DNA from: Oharaeibacter diazotrophicus
Lineage (GTDB): Bacteria > Pseudomonadota > Alphaproteobacteria > Rhizobiales > Pleomorphomonadaceae
Assembly: GCF_004362745.1 (NCBI RefSeq)
Contig: NZ_SNXY01000008.1
Location: forward strand, 525,634-589,633
DNA length: 64,000 bases
Reading direction: 5' to 3'
Shown: piece after piece, positions 8,823 to 22,824 of the stretch
Layout: every line of letters begins with the position of its first letter
Numbering within the stretch: position 1 is the stretch's first letter
The notes under the pieces: generated by a model
Database searches by the model: none
What the model saw: only the letters and a program-made list of their open reading frames with translations
Told to the model about the DNA's origin: nothing
Program-made: the position numbers and the translations under genes

Positions 8823-9710
8823 ATGAGCAGCGTGACGGACGAGAGCGGGCGGCGGCGGCTCGGCCGCGGACTGGCGGCCCTGATCGGCGACGCGGCCAAC
8901 GAATTCGAGGTGGTCGAGCGCGTGCGTGGCGTGCGCAAGGTCGCGATCGACATGATCGCGGCCAACCCGCGCAACCCGCGCCGGATCTTCCGCGAGGAGG
9001 AGCTCGACGAGCTGGCGTCGTCGATCCGACAGCGTGGCGTGCTGCAGCCGATCGTGGTGCGGCCCGCGCCGAGCGGCGGTCCGGGCTACGAGCTGGTCGC
9101 CGGCGAGCGGCGCTGGCGCGCGGCGCAGAAGGCCGGCACGCACGAGATCCCGGTGGTGATCCAGGAGCTCTCCGACAAGGAGGCGCTCGAGATCGCGATC
9201 ATCGAGAACGTCCAGCGCCAGGACCTCAACCCGCTCGAAGAGGCCTACGGCTACGAGCAGCTGATCAGCGAGTTCGAGTATACCCAGCAGGATCTCGCCC
9301 AGGTCATCGGCAAGAGCCGCAGCCACGTCGCCAACACGCTGCGCCTGCTCAAGCTGCCGGAACCGGTGAAGCAGTATCTCAACGACGGTGCGCTGACCGC
9401 CGGCCATGCCCGCGCGCTCGTGGTCGCGCCGGATCCCTCGACACTCGCCCGCAAGATCGTCGAGGAGGGGCTGACGGTGCGCTCGGCCGAGGCGCTCGCC
9501 CAAGCGGTGGTCGCCGAGCCCAAGGGGCGCGCCAAGACGCCGAAGCCGGAGAAGGACGCCGACACCAAGGCGCTCGAGAAGCAGCTTTCCGACGCCCTCG
9601 GCCTCGCGGTGGAGATCTCCCACAAGCCGAGCGGTGCCGGCGAACTGAAGATCCGCTACGCCTCGCTCGACCAGCTCGACGAGATCGTTCGCCGCCTCGC
9701 CGGGCATTGA
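8823..9710 (+). CDS. parB: Chromosome partitioning protein ParB
   Basis: CTP-dependent clamp that loads at parS and spreads on DNA. The 295-residue protein has the N-terminal ParA-contacting segment LGRGLAALIGD (13-23), the CTP-binding motifs GERRWRA (94-100) and ENVQRQDLNPLEEA (128-141), a helix-turn-helix for parS recognition (about 156-176) and a C-terminal dimerisation domain. A strong ribosome-binding site (GGAAGGA) precedes the ATG. Three likely binding sites lie upstream at 3662, 3715 and 5276. Confidence 0.96.
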   Translation: MSSVTDESGRRRLGRGLAALIGDAANEFEVVERVRGVRKVAIDMIAANPRNPRRIFREEELDELASSIRQRGVLQPIVVRPAPSGGPGYELVAGERRWRAAQKAGTHEIPVVIQELSDKEALEIAIIENVQRQDLNPLEEAYGYEQLISEFEYTQQDLAQVIGKSRSHVANTLRLLKLPEPVKQYLNDGALTAGHARALVVAPDPSTLARKIVEEGLTVRSAEALAQAVVAEPKGRAKTPKPEKDADTKALEKQLSDALGLAVEISHKPSGAGELKIRYASLDQLDEIVRRLAGH

Positions 9711-9782
9711 ACCGGGCTCCGGGACGCCCCGGAGCCTGGACGGATTCGGATCCGGATCGATTCCGCCCTGAAACGACCATGG

Positions 9783-9817
9783 ACGGCGCCGAAGTCGATT
9801 CGGCGCCGTTTTTCTTG
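9783..9817 (+). terminator. Intrinsic terminator after parB
   Basis: Perfect 11-bp stem ACGGCGCCGAA / TTCGGCGCCGT with loop GTCGA, followed by TTTTCTTG. It ends the origin-proximal plus-strand run and separates it from convergent holA. Confidence 0.88.
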
Positions 9818-9858
9818 TCGGGTCGATGGAGTCGGGGGCGAAACGCCGGCGGCCCTCG

Positions 9859-10902
9859 TCAGCGGCGCGTCCTGATCGCCTGCTCGGCGACGCGGCCGAT
9901 GGTGACCAGCGCGTCGGCGACGATCTGGCGGGACAGCGCCGGATTGAGGCGGGCGTCGCGGACGGTGTCGGCGAGCAGCTGTCCGGCCTTCTCGAGCCGG
10001 ATTGCCGACCACGCGCCGAGCGCCAGGGTCATCTTGTCCTTGCGCTTGTAGAAAACCGGGGGACGCATGCCGTCGACGACGTCGGCGGGACGGCGTCCAC
10101 CGTCGACGGCGCCGCGGGCCTCGTCGAGGCTCTGGAAGAAGCGCAGCGCGGAAAGGGCGAGGGTGCCAGGATCCATGCCGTCGGTCCAGGCGCGCCCGAG
10201 CGCCAGCGACAGGCCGGGAAGGTCGCCGACGGCGGCGGCATCGACCACGTCATCGAAGGCGACCGAGGCGCTGTCGCCGATCGTGGCGGCGACGTCGTCG
10301 ACGCCGATGCGGCCCTTGCCGTGGGCGTAGAGGCAGAGCTTGCGCACCTCGGCGCGCGAGATCAGACGGTCGCCGCCGAGCTGGGCGACCAGCATGGCGC
10401 GGGCGTCGGGCGCGACCGAGAGCCCGGACGCCGCCGCCTCCTCGTCGACGAGCCGGCCGATCGCGGCGGCATCGTCGGCGTAGCAGGGGATGGCATAGGC
10501 GCCGCGTTCGCGCTCGAACAGGGTGCGGATCGGATTGGTTTTCTTGAGGTCGCCGGCGTCGAGGACGAAGGTGGTCTCGGGCGGCGGCGACTTGATCAGC
10601 GGCGTCAGGATGCCGGCGAGCGAGGGCCGGCTGCCGGCGTCGCGGACCAGGATGGCACGGCGGCCGCCGAACATCGAGACCGCGTAGGCCTCGTCGGGCA
10701 GTCGATTCGGATCCGAAGCGACCTGCGCGGCCTCGAGGCGGATCAGCGAGAACGGATCGGCCGGGTCGGCGGCGGCGGCGGCGAGCTTCTCGGCGCGTTC
10801 GGCGACGAGCCCGGCGTCGGGCCCGTAGACCAGGTAGAACGAAACCTCGGCCGGCGGGCGGGCGACGACGCGATCGGCGTCCTGGGCCTTGACCGCGACC
10901 AT
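9859..10902 (-). CDS. holA: DNA polymerase III delta subunit
   Basis: Clamp-loader subunit that opens the sliding clamp. The 347-residue protein matches the HolA family: an N-terminal AAA-like domain beginning with VSFYLVYGPDAGLVAERAEKL, the DAGDLKKTNPIRTLFE segment and a C-terminal helical collar domain. It lacks a functional Walker A motif, as usual for delta. It is the last gene of a minus-strand run leuS-lptE-holA, beginning 12 bases after lptE. The lptE-holA pairing is common in proteobacteria. Confidence 0.9.
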   Translation of the reverse strand: MVAVKAQDADRVVARPPAEVSFYLVYGPDAGLVAERAEKLAAAAADPADPFSLIRLEAAQVASDPNRLPDEAYAVSMFGGRRAILVRDAGSRPSLAGILTPLIKSPPPETTFVLDAGDLKKTNPIRTLFERERGAYAIPCYADDAAAIGRLVDEEAAASGLSVAPDARAMLVAQLGGDRLISRAEVRKLCLYAHGKGRIGVDDVAATIGDSASVAFDDVVDAAAVGDLPGLSLALGRAWTDGMDPGTLALSALRFFQSLDEARGAVDGGRRPADVVDGMRPPVFYKRKDKMTLALGAWSAIRLEKAGQLLADTVRDARLNPALSRQIVADALVTIGRVAEQAIRTRR

Positions 10903-10914
10903 GCCGGCCGATCC

Positions 10915-11457
10915 TCAGTTGGTACCGGCGAGCGCGCCGGCGAGACGGAGGCGGATCTCCTGCGCGATGGTCTTGGCGGCGCGGTCCTCGGCGTCGCGCT
11001 GGGCGCGCAGGTTGGCGAAGCGCTGGGACGAGAAGTCGTAGGTGACGGTGTCGTAGGTGGTGCCGTGGGCGACGACGCGACCGGTGACGTTCTCGGTCAG
11101 GGTGTAGCTGACGGTGATCGCGACGAGGTTGGAGGTCGGCACCTCCTCGCGCTCCTGGATGTTCAGCTCGGTCTTCTGCTGGGTGACGATGAGCTTCAGC
11201 GTGTAGACCGGGTCGGCGAGGGCCGCACCGCCGCGCAGCGCGAAGATCAGCTCGTTCATCAGCGACTGGCCGAAGCGGTCGGTCTGCCGCTCGATCGCGA
11301 TGCGGCCGAGCGCCTCGACGGTGCCGACCTCGGTCCCGCCGGGCGTGGAGCGCTCGGCGTAGAGCGGGCGGACCTGGCAGCCGCCGAGGAGCGCCGCCCC
11401 GGCGAGAGCGAGGGCGGCGAGGGCGGCGCGGCGGGTGCGACGGTCAGGCGACGACAT
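10915..11457 (-). CDS. lptE: LPS-assembly lipoprotein LptE
   Basis: Outer-membrane lipoprotein that plugs LptD during lipopolysaccharide insertion. The 180-residue product has a signal peptide ending in the lipobox LLGGC (lipidated cysteine about 27), followed by the alphaproteobacterial LptE pattern VRPLYAER and a beta-rich body. Sequence conservation of this family is low; location between leuS and holA supports the call. Its start overlaps the leuS stop by 14 bases. Confidence 0.85.
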   Translation of the reverse strand: MSSPDRRTRRAALAALALAGAALLGGCQVRPLYAERSTPGGTEVGTVEALGRIAIERQTDRFGQSLMNELIFALRGGAALADPVYTLKLIVTQQKTELNIQEREEVPTSNLVAITVSYTLTENVTGRVVAHGTTYDTVTYDFSSQRFANLRAQRDAEDRAAKTIAQEIRLRLAGALAGTN

Positions 11458-14071
11458 TGACGATCCTCTGCGGCACCACGATCACCTTCTTCGGCGCCTT
11501 GCCGTCGAGCGCCTTGACCACCGCGTCGAGCGCCAGCGCCGCGGCTTCCACCGCGGCGGCGTCGGCGGTGCGCGGCACGGTGACGTCCGCGCGCTTCTTG
11601 CCGTTGACCTGGACCGGCAGGGTGATCTCGTCCTCGACCAGCAGCGCCCGGTCGGCCACCGGCCAGGACGCGGTGGCGACGAGGCCGTCGTGGCCGATGA
11701 GGTTCCAGCACTCCTCGGCGAGATGCGGCGTCATCGGCGCCATCACCTGGACGAGGACGGTCACGGCCTCCTTCAGGGCCGCGGCGGCGGCCGGGTCGGC
11801 GGCGATGCCGGCGCGGTCGTTGGCGACGGCGGAGCCGAGCACGTTGACCAGCTCGTAGATCTTGGCGAGCGCCACGTTGAAGCGCAGGCCCTCGAGGTTC
11901 TCCTCGACGGCGGCGAGCGCCTTGTGGGCGGCCTTGCGCAGGGCGGTCGAGCGCTCGGTGGCGGGCGCCGTCGCGTCGGGGCCGGCGTCGGCGACGAGGT
12001 CGACGGCGTCGCCGACGAGGCGCCAGACGCGCTGCAGGAAGCGCGCGGTGCCCTGGGCGCCGGCGTCGGTCCACTCGACGTCGCGCTCGGGCGGGGAGTC
12101 CGACAGCATGAACCAGCGCGCGGTGTCTGCGCCGTAGCTCTCGATGATGTCGTTGGGGTCGACGACGTTCTTCTTCGACTTCGACATCTTCTCGATCGGG
12201 CCGATCGTCACCGGCTCGCCGGTGGCGGCGAGCACGGCGCGGCGGCCGCCGGCGTCGACATCGACGCGGACCTCGGCCGGCGACACCCAGGCGCCGTCCG
12301 GCGCCTTGTAGGTCTCGTGCACCACCATGCCCTGGGTGAACAGGCCGCGGAACGGCTCGTCGAGGGAGAGATGGCCGGCCTTTTTCATCGCGCGGGTGAA
12401 GAAGCGCGAGTAGAGCAGATGCAGGATCGCGTGCTCGATGCCGCCGATGTACTGGTCGACCGGCAGCCAGGCGTCGGCGACCTCGGGGATGGTCGGGGCG
12501 TCGGCGTCGGGGGCGGTGAAGCGGGCGAAGTACCAGGAGCTGTCGACGAAGGTGTCCATGGTGTCCGTCTCGCGGCGCGCCGGACGGCCGCAGGTCGGAC
12601 AGTCGACGTTCCGCCACGTCGGGTGGCGGTCGAGCGGGTTGCCGGGCCGGTCGAACTCGACGTCGTCGGGCAGGGCGACCGGCAGGTCCTTCGCCGGCAC
12701 CGGCACGACGCCGCAGGACTCGCAGTGGATCACCGGGATCGGGCAGCCCCAGTAGCGCTGGCGCGAGATGCCCCAGTCGCGCAGACGGAAGTTCACCTGA
12801 CGCTTGGCCTGTGGGGCGCCGTCGATCTCGACCGCCTCGAGCCGGCGGGCGACCTCGTCCTTGGCGGCGGGCACGGCCATGCCGTCGAGGAAGGACGAGT
12901 TGAACAGCCGGCCGTCGCCGGTGAAGGCTTCGTCGCCGACCGTGAAGGCGGTGGGATCGGCGCCTTCGGGCAGCACCACCGGGGTGACCGACAGGCCGTA
13001 CTTGCGGGCGAAGTCGAGGTCGCGCTGGTCGTGGGCCGGGCAGCCGAAGATGGCGCCGGTGCCGTAGTCCATCAGCACGAAGTTGGCGACTTGGACCGGG
13101 AAGGCTTCGCCGGTGAACGGGTGGCGCACGGTCAGACCGGTGTCGAAGCCCTTCTTCTCGGCGGTCTCGAGGATCGCCACCGAGGTGCCCATGCGGTGGC
13201 ATTCCTCGACGAAGGCGGCGAGTTCGGCATTCTCGGCGGCGAGCGCCTTCGTCAACGGATGGTCCGGCGACAGCGCCAGGAAGCTCATGCCGAACAGGGT
13301 GTCGGGCCGGGTCGTGAACACCTCGATGGTGCGGGCGCCGCCGGGCGCACCGTTGCCGGCGACCTCGAAGCGCACGCGCAGACCCTCGGACCGGCCGATC
13401 CAGTTGCGCTGCATGGTGCGCACCTTCTCGGGCCAGCGGTCGAGACCGTCCAGCGCGCCGAGCAGGTCGTCGGCGAAGTCGGTGATCTTCAGGAACCACT
13501 GGGTCAGCTCGCGCTGCTCGACCAGTGCGCCCGAGCGCCAGCCGCGGCCGTCGATGACCTGCTCGTTGGCGAGCACGGTCATGTCGACCGGGTCCCAGTT
13601 GACCTTGGACTGGCGGCGATCGACCAGACCGACCGCGAGCATGTCGAGGAACAGCTTCTGCTGGCGCGCGTAGTAGGCGACGTCGCAGGTGGCGAACTCG
13701 CGGCTCCAGTCGAGCGACAGGCCCATCGACTGCAACTGGCCGCGCATGGTGGCGATGTTGGCGTAGGTCCAGGCCTTGGGGTGGACCTTGTTCTGCATCG
13801 CCGCGTTCTCGGCGGGCATGCCGAAGGCGTCCCAGCCCATGGGGTGCAGGACGTTGAAACCCTTGGCGCGCTTGAAGCGGGCGACGACGTCGCCCATCGA
13901 GTAGTTGCGCACGTGGCCGATGTGGATGCGCCCGGACGGGTAGGGGAACATCTCCAGGACGTAGTACTTCGGCCGGGGATCGTCGTTGCGGGTCCGGAAG
14001 ACCTCGGCCTCGTTCCAGGCCTTCTGCCAACGGGCTTCCGCCTCGCGGGCGTTGTAACGCTCGGTCGCCAT
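11444..14071 (-). CDS. leuS: Leucyl-tRNA synthetase
   Basis: Class I aminoacyl-tRNA synthetase charging tRNA-Leu. The 875-residue protein has the HIGH motif at residues 50-53 ([14 protein letters not shown]), KMSKS at 628-632, the CP1 editing domain with the threonine-rich region TTRPDTLFG, and a zinc-ribbon-like CxxC pair. The start [10 protein letters not shown] is preferred over an in-frame codon 19 residues upstream because conservation begins here. First gene of the leuS-lptE-holA run, divergent from yciB. Confidence 0.97.
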   Translation of the reverse strand: MATERYNAREAEARWQKAWNEAEVFRTRNDDPRPKYYVLEMFPYPSGRIHIGHVRNYSMGDVVARFKRAKGFNVLHPMGWDAFGMPAENAAMQNKVHPKAWTYANIATMRGQLQSMGLSLDWSREFATCDVAYYARQQKLFLDMLAVGLVDRRQSKVNWDPVDMTVLANEQVIDGRGWRSGALVEQRELTQWFLKITDFADDLLGALDGLDRWPEKVRTMQRNWIGRSEGLRVRFEVAGNGAPGGARTIEVFTTRPDTLFGMSFLALSPDHPLTKALAAENAELAAFVEECHRMGTSVAILETAEKKGFDTGLTVRHPFTGEAFPVQVANFVLMDYGTGAIFGCPAHDQRDLDFARKYGLSVTPVVLPEGADPTAFTVGDEAFTGDGRLFNSSFLDGMAVPAAKDEVARRLEAVEIDGAPQAKRQVNFRLRDWGISRQRYWGCPIPVIHCESCGVVPVPAKDLPVALPDDVEFDRPGNPLDRHPTWRNVDCPTCGRPARRETDTMDTFVDSSWYFARFTAPDADAPTIPEVADAWLPVDQYIGGIEHAILHLLYSRFFTRAMKKAGHLSLDEPFRGLFTQGMVVHETYKAPDGAWVSPAEVRVDVDAGGRRAVLAATGEPVTIGPIEKMSKSKKNVVDPNDIIESYGADTARWFMLSDSPPERDVEWTDAGAQGTARFLQRVWRLVGDAVDLVADAGPDATAPATERSTALRKAAHKALAAVEENLEGLRFNVALAKIYELVNVLGSAVANDRAGIAADPAAAAALKEAVTVLVQVMAPMTPHLAEECWNLIGHDGLVATASWPVADRALLVEDEITLPVQVNGKKRADVTVPRTADAAAVEAAALALDAVVKALDGKAPKKVIVVPQRIVNVVA

Positions 14072-14317
14072 GGGTTCCTGATCTTCTGATCCCGATCGCA
14101 CGGCCGGGGAGGCCGACCGCGGGCGCATCTCGGGGGATTTCTGCTCGGATCGGGACCATCACCAGAAATGGGTGCGGGGGTCAATGGCGAGGGGCGCCGA
14201 CGCGCCATCGGTGCCGCGTCCGCACGGCCGCGGAGCTCCGCTCCGCCTTGCCGGCCGCCGGGCGACCGTCTACCTAGGTCGGGACATATCCGCCACCCCG
14301 CCACGGACGAGACGCCC

Positions 14318-14902
14318 ATGGAGTTCGAGAAGGGCCCCGACGACCCGGCCACGCGCCACGAGAACCCGCTCGTGAAGCTCGCCCTCGAGCTCGGACCGCT
14401 CGGCGTGTTCTTCTTCGCCAACGCCCGGGCCGACATCTTCACCGCCACCGCGGCCTTCATGGCGGCGATGGTGGTGTCGCTGGCGATCTCGTGGACGTTG
14501 ACGCGGCGGCTCGCCGTGATGCCGGTGGTCACCGGCGTGGTCGTCCTGGTGTTCGGCACCCTGACGCTGGTGCTGCACGACGACACCTTCATCAAGATGA
14601 AGCCGACCATCGTCAATGGCCTGTTCGCGGCCGTCCTGCTCGGCGGACTCGCCTTCGGCAAGGCGCTGCTCGGCTACGTCTTCGACGGCGCCTTCCGGCT
14701 CGACGCGGCGGGCTGGCGCAAGCTGACGCTGCGCTGGGGCCTGTTCTTCGTCTTCCTCGCCGTCGTCAACGAAGCGGTCTGGCGCACCCAGACCACCGAC
14801 TTCTGGGTCGCCTTCAAGGTCTGGGGGATCATGCCGATCACCCTGGTCTTCTCGGCCCTGCAGCTGCCCCTGATGAGCCGCCACGCCCTCGACCGGGATT
14901 GA
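14318..14902 (+). CDS. yciB: Inner-membrane septation protein YciB/IspZ family
   Basis: A 194-residue polytopic membrane protein of the YciB (septation protein A) family, linked to cell-envelope synthesis. Family features are the N-terminal [21 protein letters not shown] and the C-terminal [20 protein letters not shown], with five or six membrane segments. I start at MEFEKG because the upstream in-frame sequence is unconserved. In other Hyphomicrobiales this gene usually lies beside ftsY; here it is convergent with ccmB and ftsY is 19 kb away. Confidence 0.88.
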   Translation: MEFEKGPDDPATRHENPLVKLALELGPLGVFFFANARADIFTATAAFMAAMVVSLAISWTLTRRLAVMPVVTGVVVLVFGTLTLVLHDDTFIKMKPTIVNGLFAAVLLGGLAFGKALLGYVFDGAFRLDAAGWRKLTLRWGLFFVFLAVVNEAVWRTQTTDFWVAFKVWGIMPITLVFSALQLPLMSRHALDRD

Positions 14903-14912
14903 TCGATCGCCG

Positions 14913-15581
14913 TCAGTCGAGGCCGCCGCGCAGGGCCGCCGCGGTCGCGACCGGGCCGACCACGGCGGCGACCAGCGACACCGCGGTCAGAAGCAGGAAG
15001 GGCGTGCGGAAGGCGGCGGGGTCGAAGGCCACCGCCACCGAGGCCGACACGCCGAAGATCAGCACCGGGATGCAGAAGGGCAGCACCAGGATCGGCACCA
15101 GGAGGCCGCCGCGGCGCAGCGACACCGCCAGACCGGCGCCGATCGAGCCGATCAGCGTCAGCGCCGGCGTGCCGACGGCCAGCGTCGCCATGGTCGAGCC
15201 GATCTCGGCGGGGCGCATCGCCAGGAACAGGGCGAACAGCGGCGCGGCCAGCACCAGCGGCAGGCCGGTCGCGGTCCAGTGCGCCGCCGCCTTGACCAGC
15301 ACCACGAGTTCGAGCGGCCGGCCGGAGGCGACGATCAGGTCGAGCGCGCCATCCTCGCGGTCGGCTTCGTAGAGGCGGTCGAGCCCGAGCAGGGTGGCGA
15401 GCAGGGCGCCGATCCACAGAACGGCCGGTCCGAGCCGGGACAGCAGGTTGAGGTCGGGTCCGACCGCGAAGGGGATGACCGACACCACGATCAGGAAGAA
15501 CAGCACGCCCATCAGGGCGCCGCCGCCGACGCGGACCGCGAGCCGGAGTTCTCGCAGGAACAGGGCGGTCCAGGTGGTCAC
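14913..15581 (-). CDS. ccmB: Haem exporter permease CcmB
   Basis: Membrane subunit of the CcmABCD system that releases haem-loaded CcmE for cytochrome c maturation. The 222-residue protein has six hydrophobic segments and the family pattern LYEADREDGALDLIVASGRPLE in shorter form around residues 68-90. Its start overlaps the ccmA stop by 4 bases. No ccmC, ccmD or ccmG follows; the gene ends 10 bases from the convergent yciB. Confidence 0.92.
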   Translation of the reverse strand: MTTWTALFLRELRLAVRVGGGALMGVLFFLIVVSVIPFAVGPDLNLLSRLGPAVLWIGALLATLLGLDRLYEADREDGALDLIVASGRPLELVVLVKAAAHWTATGLPLVLAAPLFALFLAMRPAEIGSTMATLAVGTPALTLIGSIGAGLAVSLRRGGLLVPILVLPFCIPVLIFGVSASVAVAFDPAAFRTPFLLLTAVSLVAAVVGPVATAAALRGGLD

Positions 15582-16249
15582 GCCACGGCCTCCGCGCCGG
15601 CGGGCGACAGCCGCAGCACCCGGGCCCGCGGCAGGTCGAGCGGCAGGTGGGTCGCCGCGATCAGCGCGCCGCCGGCGGCGACATGGGCGCGCATCAACTC
15701 GAGGAGACGGCGCTCCGAGGCGGTGTCGAGGGCGGCGGTCGGCTCGTCGAGCAGCCAGAGCGGGCGGCGCACGGCGACGAGGCGGGCGACCGCGAGCCGG
15801 CGCCGCTGGCCGGCCGAGAGATAGGCGGCGGGCAGGTCGGCGAGATCGGCGAGGTCGACCGCGTCGAGCGCCGCGTCGACCGGAAGGCCGCCGTCGGCGC
15901 CGAGGAAGTCGCGCCAGAAGGCGAGGTTCTCGGCGACCGAGAGCGCCGCCTTGAGGGCGTCGCGATGGCCGAGGTAGTGGCAGTGCGGGGCGACGTCGGT
16001 CTCGTCCTCGACGCCGTCGCCGATGACGCGGACCTCGCCCGCGGCGGGCCGGACGAGGCCGGTCAACGCCCGGATCAGGGTGGACTTGCCGACGCCGTTC
16101 GGGCCGACCAGCGTCATCGCCTCGCCGGGGGCGAGGGTGAAGGAGACGCCGTCCAGCACCCGCCGGCCGCCACGCTCGACGGCGAGGTCGCGCACCACCA
16201 GACGACGGGCCGGCAGCGTCGTCCCGGGATCTGGTGAAAAGGCGGGCAT
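15578..16249 (-). CDS. ccmA: Haem exporter ATPase CcmA
   Basis: ABC ATPase of the cytochrome c maturation system. The 223-residue protein has Walker A GPNGVGKST (49-57), the signature LSAGQRRRLAVARL and Walker B LWLLDEPTAALD, all typical of the short CcmA proteins. The start MPAFSPD fits family length; the frame opens 26 codons further upstream without conserved sequence. Operon with ccmB through an ATGA-type overlap; divergent from acnA. Confidence 0.93.
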   Translation of the reverse strand: MPAFSPDPGTTLPARRLVVRDLAVERGGRRVLDGVSFTLAPGEAMTLVGPNGVGKSTLIRALTGLVRPAAGEVRVIGDGVEDETDVAPHCHYLGHRDALKAALSVAENLAFWRDFLGADGGLPVDAALDAVDLADLADLPAAYLSAGQRRRLAVARLVAVRRPLWLLDEPTAALDTASERRLLELMRAHVAAGGALIAATHLPLDLPRARVLRLSPAGAEAVA

Positions 16250-16570
16250 CGGTGGCGGCGATCCGGAGAAATTACGGGCAGCGCGGGGCCTTGAGACCGT
16301 CACGACAGCCGCTTCATATAGACTCACGTCATCCTAGTCACGCGGGTTGAAATTCACTATAAGGCCCGCGGGTTCTGAGGTCGGGATACGACCTTTACGT
16401 AAACGTCACTGGTTTTTCGCCCCGACGGCACCGCTTCACCGCTCGAAAAACCGGTGGCGGAGACGGCCCGGGGGCACCGGGTCCCGGGCGTCGCGCCCTC
16501 CCGCGCGGCAGTCCGGTCCCGGCCGACGGGCCACCCGCCGTCCAACCAAGGAAAGAGGGACCGTTCGCCG
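16250..16570. promoter_or_regulatory. ccmA-acnA divergent regulatory region
   Basis: A 321-bp gap. It contains a possible promoter for acnA, TTGAGA (16291-16296) and CATATA (16315-16320) spaced by 18, and a palindrome TTTACGTAAA (16394-16403) extended on the right by CGTCA. The pattern TTTACGT-AA-ACGTCA resembles operators of MerR-family regulators such as LiuR in proteobacteria. A good ribosome-binding site (AGGAAAGAGG) precedes acnA. I see no gene in the gap. Confidence 0.4.
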
Positions 16571-19246
<2,676 letters not shown>

Positions 19247-19283
19247 CCGGCCGCCCGGCATCCGGGCCGACCGTGAAATGAAG

Positions 19284-19317
19284 AGGGCCCGCCGGACGAT
19301 CCGTCCGGCGGGCCCTT
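19284..19317. terminator. Bidirectional terminator after acnA
   Basis: Perfect 14-bp GC-rich stem AGGGCCCGCCGGAC / GTCCGGCGGGCCCT with a 5-base loop, between convergent acnA and the membrane protein at 19350. The plus-strand tail is TCGCTTGTCG; the minus-strand tail is TTCATTTCACG. Confidence 0.75.
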
Positions 19318-19349
19318 CGCTTGTCGTGAACGTCTTGCGATCGGCGGTA

Positions 19350-19751
19350 TCAGGCGGCGGTCGCGGCGTAGGCGGTGGCGGCGGCGACGATGACGCACGC
19401 CTGCGCCATCAGGCTGGCGCGGCCGAAGCCGCCGAGGCCGAGGCGCTCGGCGAGGTCGCGCAGGCCGGCGTCGACCGCCGGGAACACCTGGACCAGGAGA
19501 CCGGCGGCGGCGAGCAGCAGCGCCGCCGAGATGCCGAAGCCGAAGGCGGCGACGACGACCCAGACGGCGAAGGTGACGCCGTGGATCACGCTCATCACCT
19601 GCAACGGATCGGCATGGTCGTCGAGGGCGGTCGCGGCGAAGCGGCCGCCGAGGCGGCACAGCACGCCGGCGGAACCGGCCGAGACCACGGAGCCGACGGT
19701 GACCAGGAGGCCGAGCAGCGTCAGCGAGAGCGGGGTGGCGGCGTCGATCAT
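19350..19751 (-). CDS. Small integral membrane protein of unknown function
   Basis: A 133-residue, alanine/valine-rich protein with about four hydrophobic segments (roughly residues 8-29, 50-66, 68-88 and 112-132) and almost no charged residues outside the short loops. I do not recognise a family. The start MIDAATPL is preferred to a codon 17 residues upstream because hydrophobic structure begins here. It lies 177 bases downstream of a c-type cytochrome gene on the same strand, so the two might be transcribed together, but nothing ties its function to haem. Confidence 0.65.
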   Translation of the reverse strand: MIDAATPLSLTLLGLLVTVGSVVSAGSAGVLCRLGGRFAATALDDHADPLQVMSVIHGVTFAVWVVVAAFGFGISAALLLAAAGLLVQVFPAVDAGLRDLAERLGLGGFGRASLMAQACVIVAAATAYAATAA

Positions 19752-19928
19752 GCGGGTTGGTCCTGCACCGTTGTCGTTCTCGTCGGTGGCTCCTTGTCGC
19801 ACGACACCCCTCGAGATCAGGCCAACGCCGATCCGAACATTTTTACGGTGCCGATAACGCCGGCTTCATCCTCACGGCCGCCACCCACGGTCGCCGTCCG
19901 GTCGCCGCGGACGACGTCCGCGTCCCGC

Positions 19929-20231
19929 TCAACGCGGCAGGCCGGCGTAATATTCCGCGAGCGCCTCGATCTCGTCCTCGGAGAGGCCGCGGGTCATCAC
20001 GCGCATCTCGTGGTGGCGGCGGGTGCCCGCGTGGAAGGCGCGCAGCTGGTTGGCGAGGTAGAGGAGGTTCTGCCCGGCGAGGTGGGGCACCTCGGCGTCG
20101 CGGGCGATGCCGTCGACGCCGTGGCAGGGCTCGCATTCGGCGACGAGGCGGGCGAGGTCGGGTTCCGCCGCCCCGGCCGGTCCGACGAGGGCGACGGTCA
20201 GCGCCGCCGCCGCGAAAATCCGTGCGTTCAT
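19929..20231 (-). CDS. Class I c-type cytochrome, periplasmic
   Basis: A 100-residue protein with a cleavable signal peptide (about 1-21, ending GAA), one haem-attachment motif CEPCH (35-39), the downstream helix LAGQNLLYLANQLRAF, and a candidate methionine ligand in HEMRVM (about 75-79). The C-terminal helix EDEIEALAEYYAGL is typical of cytochrome c553-like proteins. It would need the Ccm system for maturation. Redox partners cannot be deduced; its divergent neighbour is acs. Confidence 0.85.
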   Translation of the reverse strand: MNARIFAAAALTVALVGPAGAAEPDLARLVAECEPCHGVDGIARDAEVPHLAGQNLLYLANQLRAFHAGTRRHHEMRVMTRGLSEDEIEALAEYYAGLPR

Positions 20232-20456
20232 CGCCCGTCTCCCGTCCGATTCGGCGGCCGGCCCGTCGCCGACCGGCTCCACCCTACCAATTGACGAGAC
20301 GGAATCGAGGCTTCCGGGCCCCCTTGTCGAACGAAAGTTCGAAGCTCCGGGCGTGGACGCCCCTGGGGGTGGCGGCCATAATGCCGGGCATCGAACAGGG
20401 GGCGTACCGCCGCGGGAGGACGGTCGGCGGAGCCCCCGCCAGGGAGGTCCCCGAAG

Positions 20457-22394
<1,938 letters not shown>

Positions 22395-22446
22395 GAGGGC
22401 GGGTGGCCCGAACCTCATTGGGCCGCGGCCTTTGTTGAATGCTACT

Positions 22447-22489
22447 GAAGGGCTCCGATGGCTTCGTTCCATCGGGGCCCTTCTTCATT
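22447..22489 (+). terminator. Intrinsic terminator after acs
   Basis: 15-bp stem GAAGGGCTCCGATGG / CCATCGGGGCCCTTC with one G-U pair and loop CTTCGTT, followed by TTCATT. Confidence 0.78.
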
Positions 22490-22622
22490 GCCGGGAACGA
22501 TCTTCTCGTTCCGAACCCGCCGCGTATGCGTCTCCCAGTTTGCCTTCCGGACCGCGGAGCGCTCGAGGCCCCGACCGCGGCCGTAGACTCGCGCCCCTCT
22601 AAGCGAGCAGGGGGATCGGACG

Positions 22623-22736
22623 ATGCGCGACAGGCTCTTCGTCCTCTTCGGACGGTCGGTGCGGCTCGAAGCGGAGGGACCGGTCGCCGTCCTGGCCGTG
22701 GTCGCGATTCTGGTCGCCGCGATGCTGCTGCGGTGA
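22623..22736 (+). CDS. Putative 37-residue single-span membrane peptide
   Basis: The frame encodes a basic N-terminus (MRDRLFVLFGRSVRLEAEG) followed by one hydrophobic helix (about 20-36, PVAVLAVVAILVAAMLL) and a terminal arginine. A purine-rich AGGGGGA lies about 12 bases upstream. The acs terminator precedes it, so it would have its own promoter or none. No family is recognised. Small size makes this a tentative gene, supported mainly by the clear charged-then-hydrophobic organisation. Confidence 0.45.
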   Translation: MRDRLFVLFGRSVRLEAEGPVAVLAVVAILVAAMLLR

Positions 22737-22824
22737 GGCGGCTGCCTTTTCCGTTTGCATCGCCCTGCCCGCCGCGCGATCATGACAGGCGGGTGACGGG
22801 GCGGCTCCGGTTCGGGAGGTGCGT

